Shown here: positions 18,761 through 27,776 of the stretch, in pieces | Position numbering within the stretch: the stretch's first letter is position 1 | How the letters are laid out: each line of letters opens with the position of its first letter | Assembly: GCA_003696775.1 (NCBI GenBank) | Contig: RFFS01000115.1 | Span: 1-39,867 of the forward strand | Direction: 5' to 3' | From: Calditrichota bacterium | GTDB taxonomy: Bacteria > Calditrichota > Calditrichia > Calditrichales > J004 | Length of the DNA stretch: 39,867 nt | Program-made: the position numbers and the translations under genes | The notes under the pieces: model-generated | What the model was told of the DNA's origin: nothing | Databases searched by the model: none | The model's input: the letters and a program-made list of their open reading frames with translations, nothing else

Positions 18761-21202
18761 ATGCGCTACGCCGAAGTTGTTTTCAACCTGCCTATCTATC
18801 ACGCCTTTACCTATCACATCCCCGAAGAATTTAACCATCTGACAACCGGATACCGGGTCCTGGTCCCCTTTGGGAAACGAACCCTGACCGGTATTGTAAC
18901 TTCCATAACCGAAAAAAGCCGGCTTACACAGGTTAAAAGCATTATGGATGTGCCGGATGACCATGCCCTGATCCGCCCCCGTGCCATGGAGCTGGCGGAA
19001 TGGATGGCACGCTATTACATGGCGCCGCGTGGTCAGGTGCTCCAATTATTCATTCCCAAAGGTCTGGATGCCCATGATGAAGAGCTTTTGCATCTTGTAG
19101 AAGAAATTCCGGATATCGATTTGAGTCCGCGACAAAAAGAACTCTATTTTCTGATTGGTGAAAATCCCGGCAAGAGTAAAACCTGGTATCGAAAAAAAAT
19201 GGGCACGGGATCGTTTTACGATGTGTTGCGGGTATTGCGTGAAAAGGGTCTGGTTTTTGTTGAAAAAAAACAACGCGGCGCCCGGGTCGGCGCGTTGATG
19301 CGCGATTTTGTCATTATACCGGAAGACTGGCGTGAACGTGCTGCCGGCGATGCGCATTATCAGAAATATCTGGAACGACGCCCCGCTGTACAATCCTTTT
19401 TGCAAACACATAGCGGGGAGGCGGTACTTGCTTCGGTATTCATCAAAGAGACGGGCATGGCGTACGGCACATTGCATAAAATGGTGGCACGCGGCCTGGT
19501 GGGCATGGAAAGCCGCTTGGTGGAGCGCCGGCCGGAAATGAACTATGAAGAAGAAGAAAAAAACATTATCCTTACGGCGGAACAACGTCATGTCGTGGAT
19601 ACGGTAACCGCCGGGCTGAACGAACAGGCGTATCGTTCCTATCTTTTGCACGGCATTACGGGTTCCGGAAAAACCGTGGTGTATATCGAAATTTTAAAAA
19701 AGGTGCTGGAAAGCGGCCGAAACGGCATCATTCTGATACCGGAAATTGCACTGACACCGCAAACCGTGAGCCGTTTCGAAAAAGCCTTTGACCGCCCCAT
19801 TGCCATTTTTCACAGCAAGATGTCCGCAGGGGAACGTTACGATGCCTGGCAGGCCTGTTACAAAGGGCAGGTGGCCATCGCCATCGGTCCCCGTTCGGCA
19901 TTGTTCGCGCCGCTGGACAATGTGGGGCTGATTGTGGTGGATGAGGAGCATGAACAAAGTTACAAGCAAACCGACAGCCCGCCGTCTTATAACGCGCGGG
20001 ATGTGGCTTTATACCTGGCCCGGATGCACAAGGCACGCGTGGTGTTGGGCTCGGCCACGCCCAGTTTTGAGTCGTATTACAACGCCCGGCAGGGTAAACA
20101 TATGCTGCTAACCATGACAACACGCGCCAACCAAAAAGCGCTGCCCCCCATCCATTTGGTGGATATGAGCAAGGAATACAGTTCGAAGGGACGGGTGTTG
20201 TTTTCCAAAACCCTGCTGGCCCACATGGACCGCCGCCTGGGACGGGGCGAACAAATCATTTTGCTTCAGAACCGGCGTGGGTACGCTGCGTTTCTGCAAT
20301 GCCTGCATTGTGGATTCATCCCCAAATGTCAGGATTGCGACGTAACCCTGACCTATCACACTTATGATCAGTCCTTGCGATGCCACTATTGCGGTTATAA
20401 AACACCCGCCCCGGCGCATTGCCCCAACTGCGGGGCGAAGGATTTGGACAAAAAAGGCGCCGGTACGCAAAAACTGCAGGAAGAGCTGGAACGCCTTTAT
20501 CCGGGTATGCCCGTTTTGCGCATGGATCAGGACACCACACGCGGAAAGAATAGCTATCAAAACATTCTGGATGCCTTTCGAAAAGGGGAAGCGCCGGTAT
20601 TGTTGGGCACTCAGATGATTTCGAAAGGCCTGGATTTTCCCAATGTGACCCTGGTGGGTGTGATTTCCGCCGATGTGGGGCTGGCTGTGCCCGATTTTCG
20701 CTCGGCGGAAAAAGTGTTCCAGTTGCTGGCTCAGGTGGCGGGGCGTTCCGGACGGGCGGAAAAAGACGGGGAAGTGGTGGTGCAAAGCTATCAGACGGAC
20801 CATTACGCCATCCGATACGCGCAAACCCATAATTTTACAGGATTTTACGAGGAAGAAATAAAACATCGTCAGACCTATAAATATCCGCCGTATTACCGAT
20901 TAGTGGTGATAACCGTAGCGGCGGCGGCGTTTAAGGACGCCATTAACATCAGCCGCGCCATAAGCTTGCCCCTGCGTAAATATTTACGGCCTTATGCCGA
21001 AGTGATCGGCCCGGCGCCAGCAGCATTGTCGCGTTTGCGAAACATGTTTCGTTGGCAGGTAACGGTAAAAATCGATCCGGCGCGGGATAAAACCGGTTCC
21101 AAAAGCAAACGCATCATCCAAGATGTGCTGGAAAGCAACCGGGATAGTAAAAATCATAACATCCGTATTATGGTGGATGTGGACCCCGTGTTTGCCGTTT
21201 AG
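18761..21202 (+). CDS. priA: Primosomal protein N' (replication restart helicase)
   Basis: LLHGITGSGKTVVYIE, IVVDEEHEQSYKQ, VVLGSATPSFES, zinc-binding CLHCGFIPKCQDC...CHYCG...CPNCG, LLGTQMISKGLDFPNVTLVGVISADVGL, AGRSGRAEKDGEVVVQSY. Confidence 0.95.
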   Translation: MRYAEVVFNLPIYHAFTYHIPEEFNHLTTGYRVLVPFGKRTLTGIVTSITEKSRLTQVKSIMDVPDDHALIRPRAMELAEWMARYYMAPRGQVLQLFIPKGLDAHDEELLHLVEEIPDIDLSPRQKELYFLIGENPGKSKTWYRKKMGTGSFYDVLRVLREKGLVFVEKKQRGARVGALMRDFVIIPEDWRERAAGDAHYQKYLERRPAVQSFLQTHSGEAVLASVFIKETGMAYGTLHKMVARGLVGMESRLVERRPEMNYEEEEKNIILTAEQRHVVDTVTAGLNEQAYRSYLLHGITGSGKTVVYIEILKKVLESGRNGIILIPEIALTPQTVSRFEKAFDRPIAIFHSKMSAGERYDAWQACYKGQVAIAIGPRSALFAPLDNVGLIVVDEEHEQSYKQTDSPPSYNARDVALYLARMHKARVVLGSATPSFESYYNARQGKHMLLTMTTRANQKALPPIHLVDMSKEYSSKGRVLFSKTLLAHMDRRLGRGEQIILLQNRRGYAAFLQCLHCGFIPKCQDCDVTLTYHTYDQSLRCHYCGYKTPAPAHCPNCGAKDLDKKGAGTQKLQEELERLYPGMPVLRMDQDTTRGKNSYQNILDAFRKGEAPVLLGTQMISKGLDFPNVTLVGVISADVGLAVPDFRSAEKVFQLLAQVAGRSGRAEKDGEVVVQSYQTDHYAIRYAQTHNFTGFYEEEIKHRQTYKYPPYYRLVVITVAAAAFKDAINISRAISLPLRKYLRPYAEVIGPAPAALSRLRNMFRWQVTVKIDPARDKTGSKSKRIIQDVLESNRDSKNHNIRIMVDVDPVFAV

Positions 21203-21252
21203 CTTGAATTTAAAAGCGTCATGGGGTATTCTTGATAAACAAGCGGAACACT

Positions 21253-22488
21253 ATGAGTAAATATCTCGACGAACAAAAAGAAAATATCAAACGCGTCAAT
21301 AAATTGGTGGATGATCTGAGTCAGGCGGATGATCTGCGTGAAAAGTTGAAAACAACCCGTGAAAAATATAACCGCCTGTTGGAACGCTATGAAAAACTGG
21401 ACAAAGTGTTTCAGTTTCATAAAGGCATTGTCCAAAACCTTTCCAGCGGGATCATCACCACCGATATGAAGGGGCATATTACCTTTCTGAATAAATCCGC
21501 CCTGCAATTGCTGGCTTATACGGACAAGGATATCCTCGGTAAGCCCATGGAGTACCTGTTCGCCGATTCGGAGCAGGCCGCGCGGATTTACAAAAGGGTG
21601 TTTGAACAGCAGGATATGTATGAAAGCAAGGAAATCAATTTAAAAGATGCCAGGGGCGCCCTGATCCCCATCGGTTTTAGCACAACATTATTTCGACATG
21701 GATCCACGCAGGAAGGTGTGGTGTTTATTTTCCGTGACATCCGGGAACAGATCAATTTCCGCCGTCAGATGGGGCGCATGGATCGACTGGCCACATTGGG
21801 CGAACTGGCCGCCGGTCTGGCGCATGAGATACGCAATCCGCTGGCCGGGATCAAAACATCGTCCGAAGTATTGCTGGAAAGTTTAAGTCCCGGCGATTTC
21901 CGAACGGAATTTATCAAACGCATCATCCAGGAAATTGACCGATCCAATGGCTTGTTGCAACGTTTTTTTAATTTTGCCAAACCCAGCCGTCCCAAGCCCG
22001 GTTTTCACAATCTGGTAAATATCGTGGACAGTGTGTTCGTCTTGTTACGTTCGAGATTGCTGAAACGCAATATAGAGTTTGAGCGAACATTTGAGCAGGA
22101 TGCCGTCCATATTTATATTGATGAATATCAATTTGAACAAGTGTTGCTGAATTTGTTCCTGAATGCGATGGACGCCATGCCCGATGGCGGCATTATCCGT
22201 ATGCATGCCTGTCTGGAACCGGCTTATACATTTGAAGGCCGGGAAGAAAAAGGCGCCGTGGTGATCCGGGTGGAAGATAACGGACACGGTATCCCGCCGG
22301 AGAAAATAGAAAACATCTTTCTGCCCTTTTACACCACAAAAAGCGACGGCGTGGGCCTGGGGCTTTCCATATGCACCCGTTTGATGGATGAAAATTCAGG
22401 TAAGCTGGAAGTTCAGTCCAAATTGGGAGAAGGAACGGTTTTCTCACTCTATTTACCTTATGTAAAAAACATTCAACAGGAGTCTTAA
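21253..22488 (+). CDS. Cytoplasmic PAS-domain sensor histidine kinase
   Basis: Coiled coil then PAS (IVQNLSSGIITTDMKGHITFLNKSALQLLAYTDKDILGKPMEYLF), H-box GELAAGLAHEIRNPLAGIKTSSEVL, N-box LLNLFLNAMDAMPDGG, G-boxes VEDNGHGIPPEKIENIFLPFYTTKSDGVGLGLSICTRL. No TM segment. TTG 21232 is an alternative start. Confidence 0.92.
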   Translation: MSKYLDEQKENIKRVNKLVDDLSQADDLREKLKTTREKYNRLLERYEKLDKVFQFHKGIVQNLSSGIITTDMKGHITFLNKSALQLLAYTDKDILGKPMEYLFADSEQAARIYKRVFEQQDMYESKEINLKDARGALIPIGFSTTLFRHGSTQEGVVFIFRDIREQINFRRQMGRMDRLATLGELAAGLAHEIRNPLAGIKTSSEVLLESLSPGDFRTEFIKRIIQEIDRSNGLLQRFFNFAKPSRPKPGFHNLVNIVDSVFVLLRSRLLKRNIEFERTFEQDAVHIYIDEYQFEQVLLNLFLNAMDAMPDGGIIRMHACLEPAYTFEGREEKGAVVIRVEDNGHGIPPEKIENIFLPFYTTKSDGVGLGLSICTRLMDENSGKLEVQSKLGEGTVFSLYLPYVKNIQQES

Positions 22489-22853
22489 TGGCCCGGCGAT
22501 TATTGATAGTTGATGATGAAGAAACCATTCGGTTTAGTTTATGTCAGAGTTTTATCATCGCGAAAAAGGACTACGAAGTAGCCATGGCCGCTTCCGGAGA
22601 GGAAGCGCTGGAGCGTATGACGGAAAAACCGTATGATCTTATCATTACGGATATTTTTATGCCCGGTATCAGCGGGCTGGATTTGCTCCAAATGGTGAAG
22701 GAAAAATATCCGGAAACCGAAGTGATTGTCATAACTGCGTACGGTTCCGATGATAAAAAAGATGAGGCCGCCAGGCTGGGCGCGCGTTACTATGTGGAAA
22801 AACCGTTTGAGATTAAAGAAATACGGCAAAAAGTTTTTGACCTGTTAGGATAG
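22488..22853 (+). CDS. Stand-alone receiver-domain response regulator (CheY-like)
   Basis: LLIVDDEETIR, DLIITDIFMPGISGLDLLQ, VIVITAYGS, YYVEKPFEIKEI; only the receiver domain; TAATG overlap with the kinase. Confidence 0.93.
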   Translation: MARRLLIVDDEETIRFSLCQSFIIAKKDYEVAMAASGEEALERMTEKPYDLIITDIFMPGISGLDLLQMVKEKYPETEVIVITAYGSDDKKDEAARLGARYYVEKPFEIKEIRQKVFDLLG

Positions 22854-22854
22854 T

Positions 22855-23502
22855 ATGGCACTGATCGGAAATTTAAAGGATATCAAATTACCCAGTTTGA
22901 TCCAGTTAAACTGTATGGAGCACAACACGGCCAAATTAACCATCGAACGCGCCGGTAAATTCGGCTTTATCTATTTTGAAAACGGGCAGGTTACCCACGC
23001 GGAATACGATCCCTTTTTAGGCGAAGAAGCCGTTTACCGGTTGTTAAGCCTGATCGACGGACGGTTTAAAGTGGAAAGCGATGTCCGGCCGCCGGTACGC
23101 ACCATACATACCAATTGGAGCAACCTTTTGCTGGAGGGCATGCATAAGCTGGATCATGCCCAGGATGATGCCGACAACATCTATTTCCAAATGTTCGAGC
23201 GGCTGCTGACCATCCGCGGCATCACATCGGCCTGGGTGATGAACGCCAATGGTGAAATGCTGGCCGGCACGGATACGGAAGTTCCCGAACGGGCGCTCAA
23301 TATTCCATTCATTGTACTGCAGGTGAAGCGGCTGGCCGAGCCGTATGCCGATAACAGATTGGAATTCATTAGCATGTTACTGAATAACGCGCGCCTGTTG
23401 ATAACCCCGTATCATAATGAAATTTTAGCCATAACCCTGGAAAAAAAAGTGAAAAGCGACACCGTTATTCCTCTGGTAAAACAGGCGGTAGGGAAAATAT
23501 AG
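22855..23502 (+). CDS. DUF4388 (PATAN-like) protein with C-terminal roadblock-like region
   Basis: GNLKDIKLPSLIQLNCMEHNTAKLTIERAGKFGFIYFENGQVTHAEYDPFLGEEAVYRLLSLIDGRFKVE is DUF4388-like; C-terminal GITSAWVMNANGEMLAGTDT...EILAITLEKKVKSDTVIPLVKQAV resembles Roadblock/LC7. Confidence 0.72.
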   Translation: MALIGNLKDIKLPSLIQLNCMEHNTAKLTIERAGKFGFIYFENGQVTHAEYDPFLGEEAVYRLLSLIDGRFKVESDVRPPVRTIHTNWSNLLLEGMHKLDHAQDDADNIYFQMFERLLTIRGITSAWVMNANGEMLAGTDTEVPERALNIPFIVLQVKRLAEPYADNRLEFISMLLNNARLLITPYHNEILAITLEKKVKSDTVIPLVKQAVGKI

Positions 23503-23503
23503 C

Positions 23504-23938
23504 ATGATCGAACGTTGGTTTCAGGAGATACAGAATATCCCATCGGTAAAGGGCAGTTTTATTACCACCATGCGCGGAACGGTAATGGGCAAGCATGGCA
23601 TAAAGGAAAGCGACCGCCAACTGCAAAATATGGCGCTGCGTATTTTAAGAATCCATGCCCTGATGCATCAGTCCGGAAATAAATTGTCGGAAATCGAGCT
23701 TTACTGGAACCATCTGCTTATCATAGGTAAAATTTCTCAAAACGCTCTATTGGTAACCATCTGTGAAGACGCGCATGTCATATCGCTGTTACGGATAACA
23801 ATGAATGTAAGCCTGTCGCATATTCTTCAGGAAAAAAAGATAAGCAAGAAAGTCCGCAGCCATGCCACCGATCCCGGACATTTACTTAAAAAGGGAACGT
23901 TCGACGAAGAAGAGCGGGCTTTGTTGGCGCAAAAATAA
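23504..23938 (+). CDS. Roadblock/LC7-like protein
   Basis: LKSRP-like regulator pattern: NIPSVKGSFITTMRGTVMGKHG...ALRILRIHALMHQSGNKLSEIELYWNHLLIIGKISQNALLVTICEDAHVISLLRITMNVSLSHIL. Confidence 0.55.
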   Translation: MIERWFQEIQNIPSVKGSFITTMRGTVMGKHGIKESDRQLQNMALRILRIHALMHQSGNKLSEIELYWNHLLIIGKISQNALLVTICEDAHVISLLRITMNVSLSHILQEKKISKKVRSHATDPGHLLKKGTFDEEERALLAQK

Positions 23939-23959
23939 AACAGATAAAGGAAAGAGCAT

Positions 23960-24448
23960 TTGGCCGGTAAACCGAGAAAATTTATAGCGCAGCCTCATGT
24001 GATATATAAGAAATCCGAAATCAAATCGGCATCCGGGCTCAATCTGCGTTCGGCGGAATGGGCCGTTTTGACGCAGGTGAACGGCATCCAGAGCATAGAG
24101 GAAATTGCCCAGGTTCTGGCGATGACGGCCAAGGAAGTGGCGCACATCATGTATAACCTTTACACACACGGCCTCATTGATGTGGCCCAACTGGAAAAAA
24201 CGGAAAAACATTTTGTTGAAAGTGAATTTTTTGATATTCTGCAACAAAAGCTGATGAGTGTAATTGGCCCCGTGGCGCCCTATGTGATTGATGACACCAT
24301 CCAGGATATGGAAGAAGATAAACGCAAATTCCCGCCCGAACGCATAGCCGAATTAATCGAATTGATTAGTGAAGAAATCAGCGATGAAGTTAAAAAAGTT
24401 GCCTTTCAATCCGAGATGTTGCAATATTTGAAAAAGAAGCTCATCTGA
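23960..24448 (+). CDS. Winged-helix-like (PqqD/DUF8082-like) protein
   Basis: LRSAEWAVLTQVNGIQSIEEIAQVLAMTAKEVAHIMYNLYTHGLIDVAQ reads as a small wHTH; C-terminal helical region. TTG start with upstream AAAGGAAAG. Confidence 0.5.
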   Translation: MAGKPRKFIAQPHVIYKKSEIKSASGLNLRSAEWAVLTQVNGIQSIEEIAQVLAMTAKEVAHIMYNLYTHGLIDVAQLEKTEKHFVESEFFDILQQKLMSVIGPVAPYVIDDTIQDMEEDKRKFPPERIAELIELISEEISDEVKKVAFQSEMLQYLKKKLI

Positions 24449-24490
24449 ACTAACCAATAAAATAAAACTAATCCGGTGAAATAATACGTT

Positions 24491-25228
24491 ATGCGATTAA
24501 GTTTAAGATGGAAGATCAGCGGTATCCTTGTGATCAGCAACCTTGTGCTGGGTGTGGCTTTGGTGTTAATTATCAATTCCACCGTTGCCCGGCGCATCGA
24601 AAAGGAAATGATTGAACGGGGAAGGGCCCTGGGCCACAATCTGGCGCAATCGGCTTCGGAGCAGATTTTAAGCGAAGATTCGTTTGGCCTGAAGCAGATC
24701 ATCACCAAGGCCTTAAGTTTTGAAAGCGTGGAATATATCCTTATCCAAAACAGTGACAAGGAAGTGCTGGCCGAAACTTTTAACGGGCAAATGCCGGCCT
24801 CATTAAAAGAATTGTTGCCGCAAACGGATCAAAATATCCATAATCTTGTTTTGGAAGAAGGCAATATACGGTGTTGCGATATTGTGGTGCCGGTGGAAGA
24901 AGGCTACCTCGGGTTCATCCGTATAGGAATGAAACAGGCTTATATCGATGAGGCCATCGCCGAAATTAACATTTTAATTATCGCCATTATCGGCGGCATT
25001 ACGCTGGTTGGCATATTAGTTGTATTATTTCTGGCGAATCGCATAATCAATCCGATTATTTATTTAACGGAAAAAGCAAATGAAATCAGTCAGGGACAAA
25101 TTGATGAGTCCATACAGGTCTCCACAAGGGATGAAATACAAGACCTGGCCGAGGCATTGGAGCGTTTGCGCGAAAGTGTGAAAATCGCGTTGGGGCGCTT
25201 AAAGAAACGGCAAACGACGCAAATTTAA
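24491..25228 (+). CDS. HAMP-domain membrane sensor without recognisable output domain
   Basis: N-terminal TM, periplasmic sensor region, second TM (ILIIAIIGGITLVGILVVLFLA), HAMP (NRIINPIIYLTEKANEISQGQIDESIQVSTRDEIQDLAEALERLRESV), then ends. Confidence 0.82.
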   Translation: MRLSLRWKISGILVISNLVLGVALVLIINSTVARRIEKEMIERGRALGHNLAQSASEQILSEDSFGLKQIITKALSFESVEYILIQNSDKEVLAETFNGQMPASLKELLPQTDQNIHNLVLEEGNIRCCDIVVPVEEGYLGFIRIGMKQAYIDEAIAEINILIIAIIGGITLVGILVVLFLANRIINPIIYLTEKANEISQGQIDESIQVSTRDEIQDLAEALERLRESVKIALGRLKKRQTTQI

Positions 25229-25264
25229 AATATTTGACATATCACCAAATCAGTGGGGTTTTTT

Positions 25265-25777
25265 ATGGTACAAACAAGAAAGCTAAAGGACGGCAGCCGT
25301 CAGGTTATTCTGAATGGTGCCCAGTATGACGGGATTACCCGTGTTTTATCCGAACTGGCTAACAAAACAAAGGCTTCGGCGATCTTATTTGCCGATATGA
25401 GCGGCCAGTTGATCAGTCAACGTGGCAACACGGAAAATATGAACACCACGGTGCTTTCCGCCCTGGCGGCCAGTGACTTTGCCGCTACATCGGAAATGGC
25501 CAAGCTGGTGGGCGAAGAAGCCAAATTTAAATTGTTGTTTCACGAAGGTGAAAAACGCAACGTATATCTGTCCAATGTGGGAGATTCCTTTTTTCTGGTG
25601 GTGGTTTTTGATGTGAGCGTCACCCTGGGGCTTATCCGCATTGATACCAAAAAAGCCATTGAAGACCTCAATACCATTTTGGAAGATGATTCTCAGGCGG
25701 CCGGTGAAGAAGATAAACTCATCGATTCCGATTTTAGCAGCCTTTTAGGGGACGCTTTGGATGATACTTTTAAATAA
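25265..25777 (+). CDS. Roadblock/LC7 (MglB-like) protein
   Basis: GITRVLSELANKTKASAILFADMSGQLISQRG...LSALAASDFAATSEMAKLVGE...LFHEGEKRNVYLSNVGDSFFLVVVFDVSVTLGLIRIDTKKAIEDL. Confidence 0.78.
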   Translation: MVQTRKLKDGSRQVILNGAQYDGITRVLSELANKTKASAILFADMSGQLISQRGNTENMNTTVLSALAASDFAATSEMAKLVGEEAKFKLLFHEGEKRNVYLSNVGDSFFLVVVFDVSVTLGLIRIDTKKAIEDLNTILEDDSQAAGEEDKLIDSDFSSLLGDALDDTFK

Positions 25778-25819
25778 AATGTGTATATTGCGTATTAATT
25801 CGAATAAACGAGGCGACGA

Positions 25820-26404
25820 ATGTTTATAAATTGGGCATTACAGGAGATCAATCTTAAAATTGTATATTACGGACCCGGGATGAGCGGTAAAACCAGTAAT
25901 CTGGAATACATCCACTCAAAACTGGACCCTTCGCTTACCGGTGAACTGGTTTCCCTGAAAACCAAAGAAGACCGTACCATCTTTTTTGATTTTATGCAAA
26001 TTGAAGTGGGTAAAATCAAAGGAAAAAAACCGAAATTCAATTTGTACACGGTTCCCGGACAGGTTTATTACGCATCCAGCCGAAAAGTCATTCTGAACGG
26101 TGTCGATGGGATTGTATTCGTGGCTGATTCGCAACCCCACCGGATGGAAGCCAACATCGAGACCCTTCTGGACCTGGAAAGCAACCTGAAAGCGGACGGT
26201 CATTCCCTGGAAAGTTTCCCGTGGGTCATTCAATATAATAAAAGAGACCTGCCGGGCGTGGAGTCCGTGGATGTACTGCAAAAGAAACTGAATTTTTTCG
26301 ACGTGCCTTCCTTTGAAGGTGTGGCGGTGAAAGGGGAAGGTGTGTTCAACACCCTGAAATCCGTCATCAATCTTGTTGTACAAAACGTGCAAGATCAATT
26401 ATAG
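25820..26404 (+). CDS. mglA: MglA-like small Ras-family GTPase
   Basis: P-loop GPGMSGKTSNL, MglA-type TVPGQVYYASSRKVILNGVDGIVFVADSQ, N-K-x-D QYNKRDLP. Confidence 0.9.
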   Translation: MFINWALQEINLKIVYYGPGMSGKTSNLEYIHSKLDPSLTGELVSLKTKEDRTIFFDFMQIEVGKIKGKKPKFNLYTVPGQVYYASSRKVILNGVDGIVFVADSQPHRMEANIETLLDLESNLKADGHSLESFPWVIQYNKRDLPGVESVDVLQKKLNFFDVPSFEGVAVKGEGVFNTLKSVINLVVQNVQDQL

Positions 26405-26410
26405 CTAAGC

Positions 26411-26434
26411 GGCTGCTTCCGGGCAGCCTTTTTT
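26411..26434 (+). terminator. Rho-independent terminator closing the kinase-roadblock-MglA cluster
   Basis: GGCTGC-TTCCGG-GCAGCC followed by TTTTTT. Confidence 0.88.
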
Positions 26435-26438
26435 GTTT

Positions 26439-27758
26439 ATGGTAAACATGTCAAACGCATCCCGGTCCGCCCCAAACAATCGTAAGGAAATCTTTGCCTG
26501 GGCCTTGTATGATTTCGCCAATACCTCTTTCAGCGTTATTGTGGTCACCGTGGTGTTTGCCGTCTATTTTCGAGATTACATTGTTGGTGATACGCCTGTG
26601 CATCTGTTGGGACTGCACAAAAACGCCGGGGACGTTCTGTGGAGCATGGCCGGTTCCTTATCCATGTTTCTGGTGGCAGTTACCAGTCCCTTTCTCGGCG
26701 CCGCGGCCGATTATTCCAACCGTAAAAAACGTTTTGTCTTTTTCTATTCCGTATTATGCATTCTGAGCACGGCCCTGCTATATATGCCCCGACACGGCAT
26801 GATCTGGAGCGCCATGGCGCTGTTTGTTTTGGCGAATTTCGGATTTGAGGGGTCGCTGGTTTTTTATAATGCCTTTTTACCTAAAATCGCCACACAGGAA
26901 ACCATTGGTAAGGTTTCCGGCTCCGGATTCGCCTTTGGCTATGTGGGCGCACTAGTCAGTTTGATGATCGCTTTGTATTACGCCAATCAGGCCAGGGTAT
27001 TGGGGGATATCACCGCCATGGCTCCCTCTTTTATATGGGCGGCGCTTTTCTTTTTTGTCTTTTCGCTTCCCTTTTATTTTTGGGTACACGAACCCCCGTT
27101 GATTATCGAACGGAAAAATATCAACTACGCGCGTATCGGTTGGTTGCGCACGGTGGAAACGGTCAAAAAATTAAAGCATCTTCCCCAGTTAACACGCTTT
27201 TTGGCCGCTTATTTTATTTATATCGACGGGGTGAACACGGTGATGTTTTTCGGCGCCTTGTTCGCCACGCAAACCCTTGGTTTTTCCATGGTGGAAGTGA
27301 TCATCTTTTTTGCGATTACCCAGTTGGCTGCCATGGGCGGCGCATACTTTCTGGGCAGTCTCAGCGACCGCATCGGCCCCAAACCGACGGTCAACATCAC
27401 ATTGTTAATGTGGATTGGAGTGACCATTGGCGCCTTTTTTTCTTATGACGCCGTTACCTTTTATATCGTGGGCATGATCGCCGGCGCGGCCATGGGCGCT
27501 TCGCAGGCGGCCAGCCGTGTATTAATGGCCCATTTTATCCCCTCCGGCATGGAAGCGGAGTTTTACGGTTTTTATGCCATGATGGGGAAATTTTCCGCTA
27601 TTCTCGGTCCGCTGGTTTTTGGATTTATTTCCGGTACCACCGGTTCCCAACGTTTGGCGGTCTTATCCATTTCGCTCTTTTTTATAACCGGCTATTTACT
27701 GTTAAGGCGTGTGGATACACGCGTCGATTATAAGTCTATCAAGCTCTCATCCGTGTAG
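26439..27758 (+). CDS. MFS transporter, UMF1/Atg22-like
   Basis: EIFAWALYDFANTSFSVIVVTVVFAVYFRDYIV N-terminus typical of the UMF1 family; ~12 TM segments; LGAAADYSNRKKR loop. Confidence 0.85.
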   Translation: MVNMSNASRSAPNNRKEIFAWALYDFANTSFSVIVVTVVFAVYFRDYIVGDTPVHLLGLHKNAGDVLWSMAGSLSMFLVAVTSPFLGAAADYSNRKKRFVFFYSVLCILSTALLYMPRHGMIWSAMALFVLANFGFEGSLVFYNAFLPKIATQETIGKVSGSGFAFGYVGALVSLMIALYYANQARVLGDITAMAPSFIWAALFFFVFSLPFYFWVHEPPLIIERKNINYARIGWLRTVETVKKLKHLPQLTRFLAAYFIYIDGVNTVMFFGALFATQTLGFSMVEVIIFFAITQLAAMGGAYFLGSLSDRIGPKPTVNITLLMWIGVTIGAFFSYDAVTFYIVGMIAGAAMGASQAASRVLMAHFIPSGMEAEFYGFYAMMGKFSAILGPLVFGFISGTTGSQRLAVLSISLFFITGYLLLRRVDTRVDYKSIKLSSV

Positions 27759-27776
27759 CAGGCGGAAGCCGCCGTC

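Noticed and set aside
20108-20866. 252-aa ORF on the - strand
   Set aside because: Antisense to priA helicase/zinc-binding region, no domain recognised.
25234-25239. TTGACA upstream of the MglB-like gene as a possible internal promoter
   Set aside because: No -10-like hexamer at 16-18 nt spacing; more likely chance within the operon.
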